Origin: JBBRFH01 sp038224615
GTDB taxonomy: Bacteria > Planctomycetota > Phycisphaerae > Tepidisphaerales > Tepidisphaeraceae
Direction of reading: 5' to 3'
Assembly: GCA_038224615.1 (NCBI GenBank)
Contig: JBBRFH010000200.1
Coordinates: 1 to 6,562, forward strand
Length of the DNA: 6,562 nucleotides
The notes beneath the pieces were generated by a model. It was given only the letters and a program-made list of their open reading frames with translations, was not told the DNA's origin and searched no databases. A program made the position numbers and the translations under genes. Below are positions 1 through 6,386 of this stretch, one piece after another. Positions within the stretch are counted from its first letter, which is position 1, and each line of letters starts with the position of its first letter.

Positions 1-549
1 GAAGATCGTCGTCGTGCATGCGAACGCGCACATGATGCCCGGGTAGGTGAGCGCTCCCTTCACCTTTCGGACGATTTCTGCCTCATCGCGGATGTACTCG
101 GTGGCACGCTGCAGCATCTTCGGCAGCATGCCGGATTTCTCGCTCGCCTTGATCAATGCTACGTAGAGGGTTGGAAACGATCTCGGGTGCTTCGACAGTG
201 CGGTGCTGAAATCGCCGCCGGACTGCACCTGTGCGCTCAGATCCTTCATCAACTCGATCAGCTTCGGCTTGGCTGCCTGTTGTCCGATGCATTCGAGGGC
301 GTCGACGATCGTGACCCCGGTCTCCACCATGATGGCGATTTGCGTCGAGAGTTGGATGACGTCCTTACGCGAGACCTTGATGCCGCCGCGCGCGCCGGTG
401 GTTACGGCGTGCGACGAAGGCTGAACGTTGATGGGGAACTTGCCCTCCAGCCGCAGCATCCGCCCCACGTCCGCGATCGACGCAGCCGTGAGCGTGCCGC
501 TGACCGATTGGCCGGCGGCGTCACGAGCGGTGTAGGCGAAGGTCGGCAT
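1..549 (-). CDS. pilC: PilC/GspF-type inner-membrane platform protein, N-terminal 183 residues (partial)
   Basis: This is the inner-membrane platform protein of a type IV pilus or type II secretion machine, which couples the cytoplasmic ATPase to pilin assembly. The visible 183 residues open with the family-typical MPTFAYTARDAAGQ, followed by the first GspF cytoplasmic helical domain from about residue 64. Family landmarks are the ETGVTIVDAL segment (76-85), GGDFSTAL (111-118), the KASEKSGMLPKML region (134-146) and KGALTYPGIM (164-173), where the first membrane helix begins. The family is usually about 400 residues with two such domains, so the rest, including the stop, lies beyond the left edge. 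The ATG at 549 is preceded by AGGA about 9 nt upstream. It starts 19 nt after the stop of the ATPase gene, in the usual ATPase-then-platform order. PilC and GspF cannot be told apart from this fragment. Confidence 0.93.
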   Translation of the reverse strand, partial: MPTFAYTARDAAGQSVSGTLTAASIADVGRMLRLEGKFPINVQPSSHAVTTGARGGIKVSRKDVIQLSTQIAIMVETGVTIVDALECIGQQAAKPKLIELMKDLSAQVQSGGDFSTALSKHPRSFPTLYVALIKASEKSGMLPKMLQRATEYIRDEAEIVRKVKGALTYPGIMCAFACTTTIF

Positions 550-568
550 GGTATTGTTCCTGTATTGG

Positions 569-2275
569 TCAGGCCGTCGCGCGGTAGATCTCTTCGAGTG
601 TCGTGATGCCTGCCTTAACCTTGTCGATGCCGTCAACCCGCAGGGTGAGCATGCCCGACTGCTGGCTGCATTGGCGCAGTTCATTCAGTGTGGCGCCAGC
701 GCTGATCTTGTCGATCGTCGTATCGTTCGGCACGAACAACTCGTAAATGCCGATTCGCCCGGAGTACCCAAGGTGCTTGCACTTACCACACCCGCGGGCG
801 CGGTACAGCTTCTGCACGGGACCACCGACCTTCTCCACCGAGTGACGCTCGTTGACCGTCGGCTCGTATTCCTCGCGACAATGCTGGCAGAGCTTGCGGA
901 CGAGGCGTTGCGCCAGTACCCCCATGACCGTCGCGCCGACGAGGTACGGCTCGATGCCGAGATTATAGAGTCGCGTGACGGCGCCTACGGCGTCGTTGGT
1001 GTGGAGCGTACTAAAAACCAGGTGGCCGGTAAGTGCAGCCTGCGTCGCCAGGCGCGCGGTTTCGCCGTCGCGAATTTCACCGATCATCATGACGTCGGGG
1101 TCCTGACGCAGCAGTGCGCGCAGGGCCGACGCGAAGGTGAAGTTGGCTTTGTCATTGACCTGGAACTGGTTAATGCCCGCGACGTTGTATTCGATCGGGT
1201 CCTCGACCGTGCAGATGTTGACGTCTTCGGCGTTGATCTCCTGTAAGCACGCATAGAGCGTCGTGCTCTTGCCCGATCCGGTCGGGCCGGTGACCAGGAC
1301 AATGCCGTTCGGCAAATTGATCAGCTTGCGCCACTGCTTAAGGGTCTCATAGCCGAAGCCAAGCTTCTCGAGATTGACGCTGGCCTTGTCGTTATCGATG
1401 ACGCGAATGACGACCTTTTCGCCGAACCGGCCGGGCATGGTGGAGACGCGCAGGTCGATCGGCTTGCGGGCCATCATCACATGGATGCCGCCGTCCTGGG
1501 CGACGCGGCGTTCGGCGATGTCGAGTCCGGCCATGATCTTGATGCGCGACGCGATCGCCGCCGCCATCTGGTACGGCGGGCGGAGTTTCTCGATCAGGCA
1601 GCCATCGACGCGGTAGCGGATGCGCAGGTTCTCGTCACCCGGTTCGATGTGAATGTCGCTGGCGCCGTCCTTGACCGCGCTGTAAATACAGTAGTTCACA
1701 AGTTTGATGACCGGCGAATCGCCCGCGGCCTGCTCGAGGTCGGCGATGTCCTGAATCTGCTTGTTCTCGACGAGCGTGAAGTCCTCGGGCTTCATCTCGT
1801 CGATGATCTCGTCGATGACGAAGACCTTATCGTCAGGGAGATAGGTCTGCAGCGTCGCGCGAATGTCCTTGCCGGTCGCGGCGACGAGTTGCACGTCTTT
1901 GCCGGTCAGCCGCTCGATCTCCTCGATGAGGAAGACATTGCTCGGCTCGGCCGCCGCCACGGTGAGCATGTTCTGCACACAAAACAGCGGCAGGACGACG
2001 TGTTGCTCGAGAAACTGTCGTGGCAGCAGATCAATCACCTTGCTGTCGGCCAGCTTCGGGGTGATGCGCGCGAATGGTACGCTGTAGGCGATCGCCAGCG
2101 TCTCGCAAATCGCCTCTTCGCTCGCCATCCCCCGTTCGACGAGAATCTCCCCGAGCAGCTTCTGGCTGTTGGTCATCCGCTGCTCATCGAGCGCGCGTTG
2201 AAGCTGCTCAGGACCGATGACGCCGCGGTCAACGAGCATTTGCCCGAGGGGTTTTCGGTTGGCTACCGCGATCAT
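569..2275 (-). CDS. pilB: PilB/GspE-family type IV pilus or type II secretion assembly ATPase
   Basis: This 568-residue hexameric cytoplasmic ATPase powers pilus extension or pseudopilus assembly. An MshEN/T2SSE-N-type domain covers about residues 1-145, with two related helical motifs at 9-32 (PLGQMLVDRGVI...Q32) and 40-63 (LLGEILVERGM...). In the MshE subfamily such motifs bind c-di-GMP. After a linker rich in acidic residues comes the catalytic core: Walker A GPTGSGKST at 330-338 (K336), the Asp box around TVEDPIEY (356-363), Walker B DPDVMMIGEIRD at 392-403 (E400) and the His box ALTGHLVFSTLHTND at 414-428. Two CxxC pairs (C463/C466 and C496/C499) form the zinc site typical of PilB/GspE and absent from PilT, so this is an extension or assembly motor. 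The start ATG overlaps the STAS stop (ATGA, 2275-2272) and has GAAGG 7 nt upstream (2287-2283), so translation is probably coupled. Whether it serves a pilus or a T2SS is undecided. Confidence 0.96.
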   Translation of the reverse strand: MIAVANRKPLGQMLVDRGVIGPEQLQRALDEQRMTNSQKLLGEILVERGMASEEAICETLAIAYSVPFARITPKLADSKVIDLLPRQFLEQHVVLPLFCVQNMLTVAAAEPSNVFLIEEIERLTGKDVQLVAATGKDIRATLQTYLPDDKVFVIDEIIDEMKPEDFTLVENKQIQDIADLEQAAGDSPVIKLVNYCIYSAVKDGASDIHIEPGDENLRIRYRVDGCLIEKLRPPYQMAAAIASRIKIMAGLDIAERRVAQDGGIHVMMARKPIDLRVSTMPGRFGEKVVIRVIDNDKASVNLEKLGFGYETLKQWRKLINLPNGIVLVTGPTGSGKSTTLYACLQEINAEDVNICTVEDPIEYNVAGINQFQVNDKANFTFASALRALLRQDPDVMMIGEIRDGETARLATQAALTGHLVFSTLHTNDAVGAVTRLYNLGIEPYLVGATVMGVLAQRLVRKLCQHCREEYEPTVNERHSVEKVGGPVQKLYRARGCGKCKHLGYSGRIGIYELFVPNDTTIDKISAGATLNELRQCSQQSGMLTLRVDGIDKVKAGITTLEEIYRATA

Positions 2276-2607
2276 CTCATTGCCTTCAGTGCCGTTGAAA
2301 TATCGACCTCGATCTCAAGGCGTTCATCAAGTCGGGTCATCTCCAATATTTTGCGGCAGGTCTCATCGGGCGCAACAAGTTTCATCATGCCGAACAACTC
2401 GTCGCACTTTGCCTTGATCCAGCAGACCGTTTCGAGCCCTTCGCTGTCGAGGTACGTGCATTTCTCGAGATCGACGGCAAAATTGACGACATGCCGCTGG
2501 TCGATTGATTGCTCGACAACCGTGCGGACCTTGGCGCATTCATCGCCTGTAAGATCTCCGGCCACGCTCAGCACGCACACGCCGTTGTAGTCTTCACTGT
2601 TGATCAT
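2272..2607 (-). CDS. Single-domain STAS protein (anti-sigma factor antagonist type)
   Basis: This is a 111-residue soluble protein made of one STAS domain. STAS proteins of the SpoIIAA/RsbV type bind a partner, usually an anti-sigma or switch kinase, and are released from it by phosphorylation of a conserved serine. Here the loop reads YLDSEGLE, placing the candidate phosphoacceptor at S55. It sits before the predicted helix, as expected, but with Glu where many family members have Ser or Thr after it. The beta strands around VCVLSVAGDLT (10-20) and VVNFAVDLEKC (40-50) fit the fold, and the length is normal. No HATPase-type switch kinase or PP2C phosphatase is encoded in the window, so the partner is unknown. 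The ATG at 2607 lies 12 nt after the HD-GYP stop with an AGGG-type ribosome site overlapping that stop. The gene ends inside the ATPase start. A role in gating the motor or the signalling proteins is inference. Confidence 0.9.
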   Translation of the reverse strand: MINSEDYNGVCVLSVAGDLTGDECAKVRTVVEQSIDQRHVVNFAVDLEKCTYLDSEGLETVCWIKAKCDELFGMMKLVAPDETCRKILEMTRLDERLEIEVDISTALKAMR

Positions 2608-2619
2608 CTTGTCTGTGCC

Positions 2620-4299
2620 CTATGCGACCCGCAGTGTGCGGTGAGATTCGATGAGCTTGGACGCCTGCTCGTGATGACTGCTGGTCAGCTCACGCAGCCG
2701 CGTCTCACCGATGCGCATGAACGCGTCGGCCAGAGCCGGATCGAACTGCGAGCCCGCACCGTTGCGGATTTCCATCATCGCTACCTCGAACGGCAACGCG
2801 CGACGGTACGTGCGGTTGCTGGTCATGGCGTCAAAACAATCGGCGAGGCAGATGATCCGGCCCATGAGCGGGATGTTTTCGCCTGCGAGCTTGCTCGGGT
2901 AACCGCGACCGTCCCAGCGCTCATGGTGGTGCATGACCCCCGGAATCACGTCGCCGAGCTGCTTGACGTCGCGCAGAATTCGGGCGCCGATCTCCGGGTG
3001 CTGCTTCATCAGCTCGAATTCTTCAGGCGTGAGCTTGCCTGGCTTCTGCAGCACGGCCTCGGGCACGCCGATCTTGCCGACGTCGTGCAGCAGGCCGGCC
3101 ATATAGATGCGATCGACGAACTGCTGCGGCAGCCCGGCCATTGACGCCAGTTCCCGCGCCATGAGCGCCACGCGCTCCGAGTGACCGCATGTGTACGCGT
3201 CCTTGGCGTCGACGGCGCTGACGAGACTATGGAGCAGGCCCAGCATCAATCCGCGCACGTCCTCGAACAGGATCGCGTTCTCCAGATAGATCGTGGATTC
3301 GTTTGCGATGGACGTGAGCAGCTTTGCGTCCACGGTATCGAACTCGCCTTTGACCTTGTCGAAGCTGAAGAGGCAGCCCAGCACCTGCTCCTCGCGTTGC
3401 AGCGGCACGGCAAGCATGCGCTTGGCATGCTGATGAAGCCAGCCGAAGGTTTCGTTGGTCGATAGATCGTTGATGAGCAGTGTCCGCTTGTCGGCGCGCA
3501 GCGTGGTCATCAATTGCGCGCCGAGTCGTCGCACGGCTCCGGGCGGAAGGCTGGTGGCACCGTAGAGGACGGGGTCGGGGTGCTCGAGCTTGTCGGTGTG
3601 CAGGACAACGCCGATGCCCCGGACCTCGATGACGTCCATTACATCGAGACACGCCTGCTTGAAGAACTCGCCCGTCCCCCGGTTGACCTTCATGCCGCTG
3701 GAGAGGCGGTAGATCAGGCTCAATTCTTCGTAAGTATCGGCGAGCTGCGTGGAAAGAGATTCGACTTCCTGCTCAAGGCCGCTTACGCGTACCTGGTCGC
3801 GGACCATGTTTGCCAGGAGCGTGGCTTCGTTGTGAATCGTGGCCGAATCGAACGCCGGGGTGCTGGCGGCTTCCTGCTGGAGCCACGCCGTGTCCAGGCC
3901 GAGATCCTGGCAGAGTCGCTTGGTCGATGAATCAAGCCGGAACGAGCTTGACTTACCGATCAACGCCACGATTGCAGACAACTGCCGTCGCTCGAAGTAG
4001 GCGAAGGCGGCCATGATCGTACCGTCGAGCGGCTCACAGACATTGACGCACTCGTCGCTCGATGTAATCGGCAGCGCCACGCCGAAAAACTGCTGCCCAC
4101 ACTCTCCGTAACTCAGAACGGGAATGGCAAATCGTTTGAAGAAGGTCGCGGCGTTGTCATCGCAGTAGCCGATCGTCCCGTCAGGGTGCAGCGCGACGAA
4201 ACACAATCCCTTGGCACGGAAGCGCTCGGCAAGAGTGTCGAGCACGTGCCGGGGCAATGGTATCTGGTTGCTTTGATTGGAAATGCTCAGATCAGTCAC
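2620..4299 (-). CDS. PAS-like/GAF/HD-GYP protein, predicted cyclic di-GMP phosphodiesterase
   Basis: This 559-residue protein is predicted to hydrolyse c-di-GMP. Residues about 25-120 look PAS-like (CFVALHPDGTIGYCDDNA). A helical, coiled-coil-like stretch (about 155-200) leads to a GAF domain (about 205-345). The HD-GYP domain (about 350-535) has all the usual motifs: GHSERV (372-377), HDVGK (405-409), HPEIG (434-438), HHERWDGRGYP (458-468), RIICLADCFDAM (481-492) and GAGSQFDP (514-521). The metal ligands and the GYP signature are intact, so activity is expected. No receiver domain is fused; the separate receiver gene immediately upstream may supply it. There is no membrane segment, so it is probably cytoplasmic. 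The start is GTG at 4299, chosen because GAGGTGA lies just upstream (4310-4304) and no in-frame ATG fits better. The gene begins 9 nt after the receiver stop. The small ligands of the PAS and GAF parts are unknown. Confidence 0.94.
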   Translation of the reverse strand: MTDLSISNQSNQIPLPRHVLDTLAERFRAKGLCFVALHPDGTIGYCDDNAATFFKRFAIPVLSYGECGQQFFGVALPITSSDECVNVCEPLDGTIMAAFAYFERRQLSAIVALIGKSSSFRLDSSTKRLCQDLGLDTAWLQQEAASTPAFDSATIHNEATLLANMVRDQVRVSGLEQEVESLSTQLADTYEELSLIYRLSSGMKVNRGTGEFFKQACLDVMDVIEVRGIGVVLHTDKLEHPDPVLYGATSLPPGAVRRLGAQLMTTLRADKRTLLINDLSTNETFGWLHQHAKRMLAVPLQREEQVLGCLFSFDKVKGEFDTVDAKLLTSIANESTIYLENAILFEDVRGLMLGLLHSLVSAVDAKDAYTCGHSERVALMARELASMAGLPQQFVDRIYMAGLLHDVGKIGVPEAVLQKPGKLTPEEFELMKQHPEIGARILRDVKQLGDVIPGVMHHHERWDGRGYPSKLAGENIPLMGRIICLADCFDAMTSNRTYRRALPFEVAMMEIRNGAGSQFDPALADAFMRIGETRLRELTSSHHEQASKLIESHRTLRVA

Positions 4300-4310
4300 G
4301 ACATCACCTC
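4300..4310 (-). promoter_or_regulatory. Ribosome binding site that fixes the GTG start of the HD-GYP gene
   Basis: On the minus strand, GAGGTGA (4310-4304) overlaps the stop codon of the receiver gene and lies a few bases before GTG at 4299. The nearby ATG at 4305-4303 is out of frame and runs into a stop at its third codon (ATG TCG TGA). The strong site and the overlap with the upstream stop support GTG initiation and probably translational coupling. Confidence 0.7.
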
Positions 4311-4689
4311 ATGCAGCTTTGGACAAAATTTCGTCCACGCTCGCGAGTAGCTCGCGCGGGCTGAACGGCTTGGACAACATGCGGTCGATGCCGCTGCGCT
4401 CCGTATCAGCCGGATCCAGATGGTAACCGCGTGCCGACAGCATGATCGCGGGGATGCCCGCAAGCCGCGGGTCTTCACGTAGTTTCTGGCACAGTTCGAG
4501 CCCCGACAGATAGGGCATGTGGTAGTCGGTAATCAGCAGGTCGGGCACTTGCAGCCGCGCCAGGTCGAGCGCTTCCTGGCCGTCCCGGGCGCAGATGACT
4601 TTGAAGCCGGCATTGCGCAGCTTCAACGATACGACGTTCAGAATATGCGTCTCGTCATCGGCGACGAGAATGGTTTTTGCAGCGATCAT
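4309..4689 (-). CDS. Stand-alone receiver-domain response regulator (CheY-like)
   Basis: This 126-residue protein is a single receiver domain with no output domain. It has the acidic pocket (D11, D12), the phosphoacceptor D55 in LLITDYHMP, the switch serine S85 in IMLSARG and the conserved lysine K107 in LSKPFSP, so it should be phosphorylated. The obvious donor is the histidine kinase encoded just upstream, whose stop lies 14 nt before this ATG. With no DNA-binding or enzyme domain, it must act by protein contact. The HD-GYP protein encoded next is the natural candidate, because many HD-GYP proteins of the RpfG type carry a fused receiver. The STAS protein or the pilus motor are alternatives. 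The ribosome site is weak (no clear purine run before 4689), which suggests re-initiation after the kinase gene. The domain call is very safe; the partner is inferred. Confidence 0.95.
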   Translation of the reverse strand: MIAAKTILVADDETHILNVVSLKLRNAGFKVICARDGQEALDLARLQVPDLLITDYHMPYLSGLELCQKLREDPRLAGIPAIMLSARGYHLDPADTERSGIDRMLSKPFSPRELLASVDEILSKAA

Positions 4690-4703
4690 GGGTCACAACT
4701 CAT

Positions 4704-6167
4704 TCAGCTCAGGTCCAACTCGATACCGAACCTGCTTCCTTTTCCAACCGTGCTCTCAAGAAACACGCGGCCGTGGTGGACCGACTCGACAATGTGCTTC
4801 ACCAACGACAAACCCAGTCCCGTCCCCTTGGCCATCCGACTGTTGGCCTCCACCCTATAGAACTTATCGAACACAAACGGCATGTCCTTTGGCGGAATCC
4901 CCACCCCGGTGTCTTCGACGATTGCGGTGATCTTCTTGGCAGACGCGTCCACCTGCGTGCTGACGTTGATCGAGCCGCCTTCGGGGGTGTATTTCACGGC
5001 GTTGCTCAGCAGATTGAGCACCGCGCGGTGGATCATGTCTTTATCGGCCGTCACCTGGTAGATCGCCGGGGCGATGTTCGACGTGACTGTGATGTTCTTA
5101 CCGGACGCCTGCGGCGTGATAATTTCCATCGCCTCATTGATGACGACCGTCAGACTGAGCGGCACCTTCTTGATCTTGACGACACCCGACTCGATGCGGC
5201 TGATGTCGAGGATGTTGTCGATCAGGCGCCCGAGACGGTTGGATTCGTTCTGGATCACGTCGTAGAACTCGCGCGTCTGCTTATCGTCATCGGCTTCGCC
5301 GTCGATGAGCATCTCGACGTATGCCTTAATGCTGGCGAGCGGCGTGCGTAGTTCGTGGCTCACGTGGCTCACAAAGTCGTTCTTCATGCGCGCCACTTCG
5401 GCCTCGTGGGTCATGTCATGCATGACCGCCACGACTCCCCCGCCCGCCTCGCTGCGATCACTGCCCCCCAGGCAAGAAAGAGTGACCTTGAATGTGCGTT
5501 CAACGTCGCCTTGCCGGACGCGATGCTCAACGACCTTGCGGCCCCCCGCCGACCGTGTGGCGCGCATCTCGCGGATCAGCGAGATCAGCTTGACGTCCCG
5601 AAGCACGCTCTCGATCGGCTGCCGCAATTGTGGTTGTCCCGGCTGCTGCTGCGCCGGTGCCTTGAATCCCAGCACGCGTGATGCGGATTCGTTAGCCAGG
5701 ACGAGTTCGTCCCACGGGTCGGTAACAAGCACGGCGTCGCTGATCGACTGGATGATCGACTGCGCGTGCTCGCGCTCAAGATGCACGACCTTGAGTTGGA
5801 TTTCGAGTTCGCGTGCGCGCCGCTGGGCCTCCTGCGACCGCTGACCATAGACGGCAATGAACTGATTGACGGCATGGACGAGTGGTTCGAGTGTACGATC
5901 GGTCACGGTGACGGCGCGGTGGGTGCCCGTGTCGAGCATCTGCTGCAGGCCCTGTTGCACCGCTCGACAGCCCCGGCGCATCTGCCGCAATGCCAAGAGG
6001 CCCCCGGCCGCCCCGAGCAATACGAGGCTGGCGGCGGTCATCGTGCCGAAGCGAGGGTCGCCAATCTGCGGTATCCGGCGATACAAGTCTGGCACCACGA
6101 GTGCGAGTCCACCCAGCACGAGGGCGAACGAGAACATCACCAGAATTTGTACGCGTCGAAGCGACAC
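4704..6167 (-). CDS. Membrane sensor histidine kinase with PAS domain
   Basis: This is an orthodox sensor kinase of 487 residues from the preferred GTG start. Two membrane helices (about 6-27 and 44-62) flank a very short outer loop of about 16 residues. A helical region of about 65-135 follows, which may contain a degenerate HAMP-like segment. Next come a PAS domain (about 134-250, with SIIQSISDAVLVTD at its start), the HisKA domain with SHELRTPLASIKAY (phospho-acceptor H271) and the HATPase domain: N box LLSNAVKYTP (N389), G1 DTGVGIP (419-425), F box FDKFYR (433-438) and G2 GTGLGLSL (447-454). All catalytic boxes are intact. With almost no periplasmic part, the signal is probably sensed in the membrane or by the cytoplasmic PAS. 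The likely substrate is the receiver encoded 14 nt downstream. The reading frame stays open to an ATG at 6287, but AGAGGT six bases before GTG 6167, and a membrane helix starting directly after it, favour the shorter protein. Confidence 0.94.
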   Translation of the reverse strand: MSLRRVQILVMFSFALVLGGLALVVPDLYRRIPQIGDPRFGTMTAASLVLLGAAGGLLALRQMRRGCRAVQQGLQQMLDTGTHRAVTVTDRTLEPLVHAVNQFIAVYGQRSQEAQRRARELEIQLKVVHLEREHAQSIIQSISDAVLVTDPWDELVLANESASRVLGFKAPAQQQPGQPQLRQPIESVLRDVKLISLIREMRATRSAGGRKVVEHRVRQGDVERTFKVTLSCLGGSDRSEAGGGVVAVMHDMTHEAEVARMKNDFVSHVSHELRTPLASIKAYVEMLIDGEADDDKQTREFYDVIQNESNRLGRLIDNILDISRIESGVVKIKKVPLSLTVVINEAMEIITPQASGKNITVTSNIAPAIYQVTADKDMIHRAVLNLLSNAVKYTPEGGSINVSTQVDASAKKITAIVEDTGVGIPPKDMPFVFDKFYRVEANSRMAKGTGLGLSLVKHIVESVHHGRVFLESTVGKGSRFGIELDLS

Positions 6168-6179
6168 TGCTATACCTCT
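6168..6179 (-). promoter_or_regulatory. Ribosome binding site supporting the GTG start of the histidine kinase
   Basis: On the minus strand AGAGGT (6179-6174) is followed by the six-base spacer ATAGCA and then GTG at 6167. This is the best ribosome site near the 5' end of the gene. The alternative ATG at 6287 would add 40 residues with no recognisable domain and would begin inside the GC-rich palindrome at 6279-6309. Confidence 0.65.
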
Positions 6180-6278
6180 GACAGATATTTCGACGGGATC
6201 GGAGTGCGGCTGAATTGCAAAACGCCGGTTGCGCAGTGATCCGACCGATCTCAAGCCGGAAACGCCCCAAACGAGAAA
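6168..6278. other. Leader region of the signalling/pilus operon, no recognisable promoter
   Basis: This stretch lies between the kinase start and the palindrome and should hold the operon promoter or its leader. Read on the minus strand, I find no convincing sigma-70 -35/-10 pair and no sigma-54 GG/GC pair with the right spacing. TTGCAA and TTGAGA hexamers occur but have no matching -10. The operon promoter may be of another sigma class or may lie further upstream. Confidence 0.4.
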
Positions 6279-6309
6279 CCCTCCCACTCGCGATACGCGA
6301 GGGAGAGGG
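6279..6309. repeat. GC-rich imperfect palindrome (14-bp arms, 3-nt loop)
   Basis: The arms are 6279-6292 and 6296-6309 around the loop ATA (6293-6295). They match at 12 of 14 positions, with mismatches at 6284/6304 and 6286/6302; the core CTCGCG/CGCGAG is perfect. On the minus strand the right side is followed by TTTCTCGTTT, slightly terminator-like; on the plus strand no T-run follows. The CCCTC...GAGGG arms resemble dispersed palindromic repeats seen in many GC-rich genomes. It lies about 112 bases upstream of the kinase start and 10 bases from the presumed IS end. It could be a REP-like unit, a terminator for a lost upstream minus-strand gene, or an operator. Confidence 0.75.
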
Positions 6310-6319
6310 CGGGTAAGCG

Positions 6320-6341
6320 TGCGATACTCCCCAAAAACTGG
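6320..6341 (+). repeat. Probable IS left terminal inverted repeat
   Basis: The sequence starts with TG and contains ACTCCCCAAAAACTGG. Part of it recurs in shortened form at 6366-6377 (ACTCC then AAACTGG, lacking the central CCAA), just before orfA. Such a subterminal copy may be a second transposase binding site. The opposite end is not in the window, so the match cannot be tested here. Confidence 0.5.
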
Positions 6342-6366
6342 GCGCGCATTTAAGGTGGATTCGGCA

Positions 6367-6379
6367 CTCCAAACTGGAG
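6367..6379 (+). promoter_or_regulatory. Ribosome site of orfA inside a small inverted repeat
   Basis: GGAG (6376-6379) is the ribosome site for the ATG at 6387, seven bases away. It forms the right arm of CTCCA-AAC-TGGAG (arms 6367-6371 and 6375-6379, perfect 5 bp, loop 3 nt). In RNA this hairpin could hide the site. The stem is short, so its stability is doubtful. Confidence 0.5.
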
Positions 6380-6386
6380 ACGAATT

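Noticed and set aside
548..1246. Plus-strand open frame (232 codons) opposite the 3' part of the ATPase gene
   Set aside because: Antisense shadow of conserved motor motifs (Walker B, His box, Cys pairs); no domain of its own.
569..2275. ATPase as a PilT-type retraction motor
   Set aside because: PilT lacks the long N-terminal domain and the two CxxC pairs, both present here.
1481..2590. Long plus-strand open frame (369 codons)
   Set aside because: It lies antisense to the ATPase and STAS genes, has no recognisable domain, and its composition is what GC-rich codon bias produces on the opposite strand.
4677..5351. Plus-strand open frame (224 codons) opposite the histidine kinase
   Set aside because: It is His/Arg/Asp-rich with no family resemblance and is fully antisense to the well-defined HisKA/HATPase coding sequence.
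6168..6287. Longer kinase start at ATG 6287 (adds 40 residues)
   Set aside because: The extra residues resemble no domain, the start lies within the palindrome, and a good ribosome site precedes GTG 6167.
6279..6309. Palindrome as a rho-independent terminator of the IS or the operon
   Set aside because: There is no T-run on the plus side and only a broken one on the minus side. It lies upstream of the operon and outside the IS, so it terminates neither known transcript.
5776..6372. Minus-strand open frame of 198 codons overlapping the kinase 5' end
   Set aside because: Arg/Ser/Pro-rich out-of-frame translation of the kinase gene, and it crosses the IS boundary.
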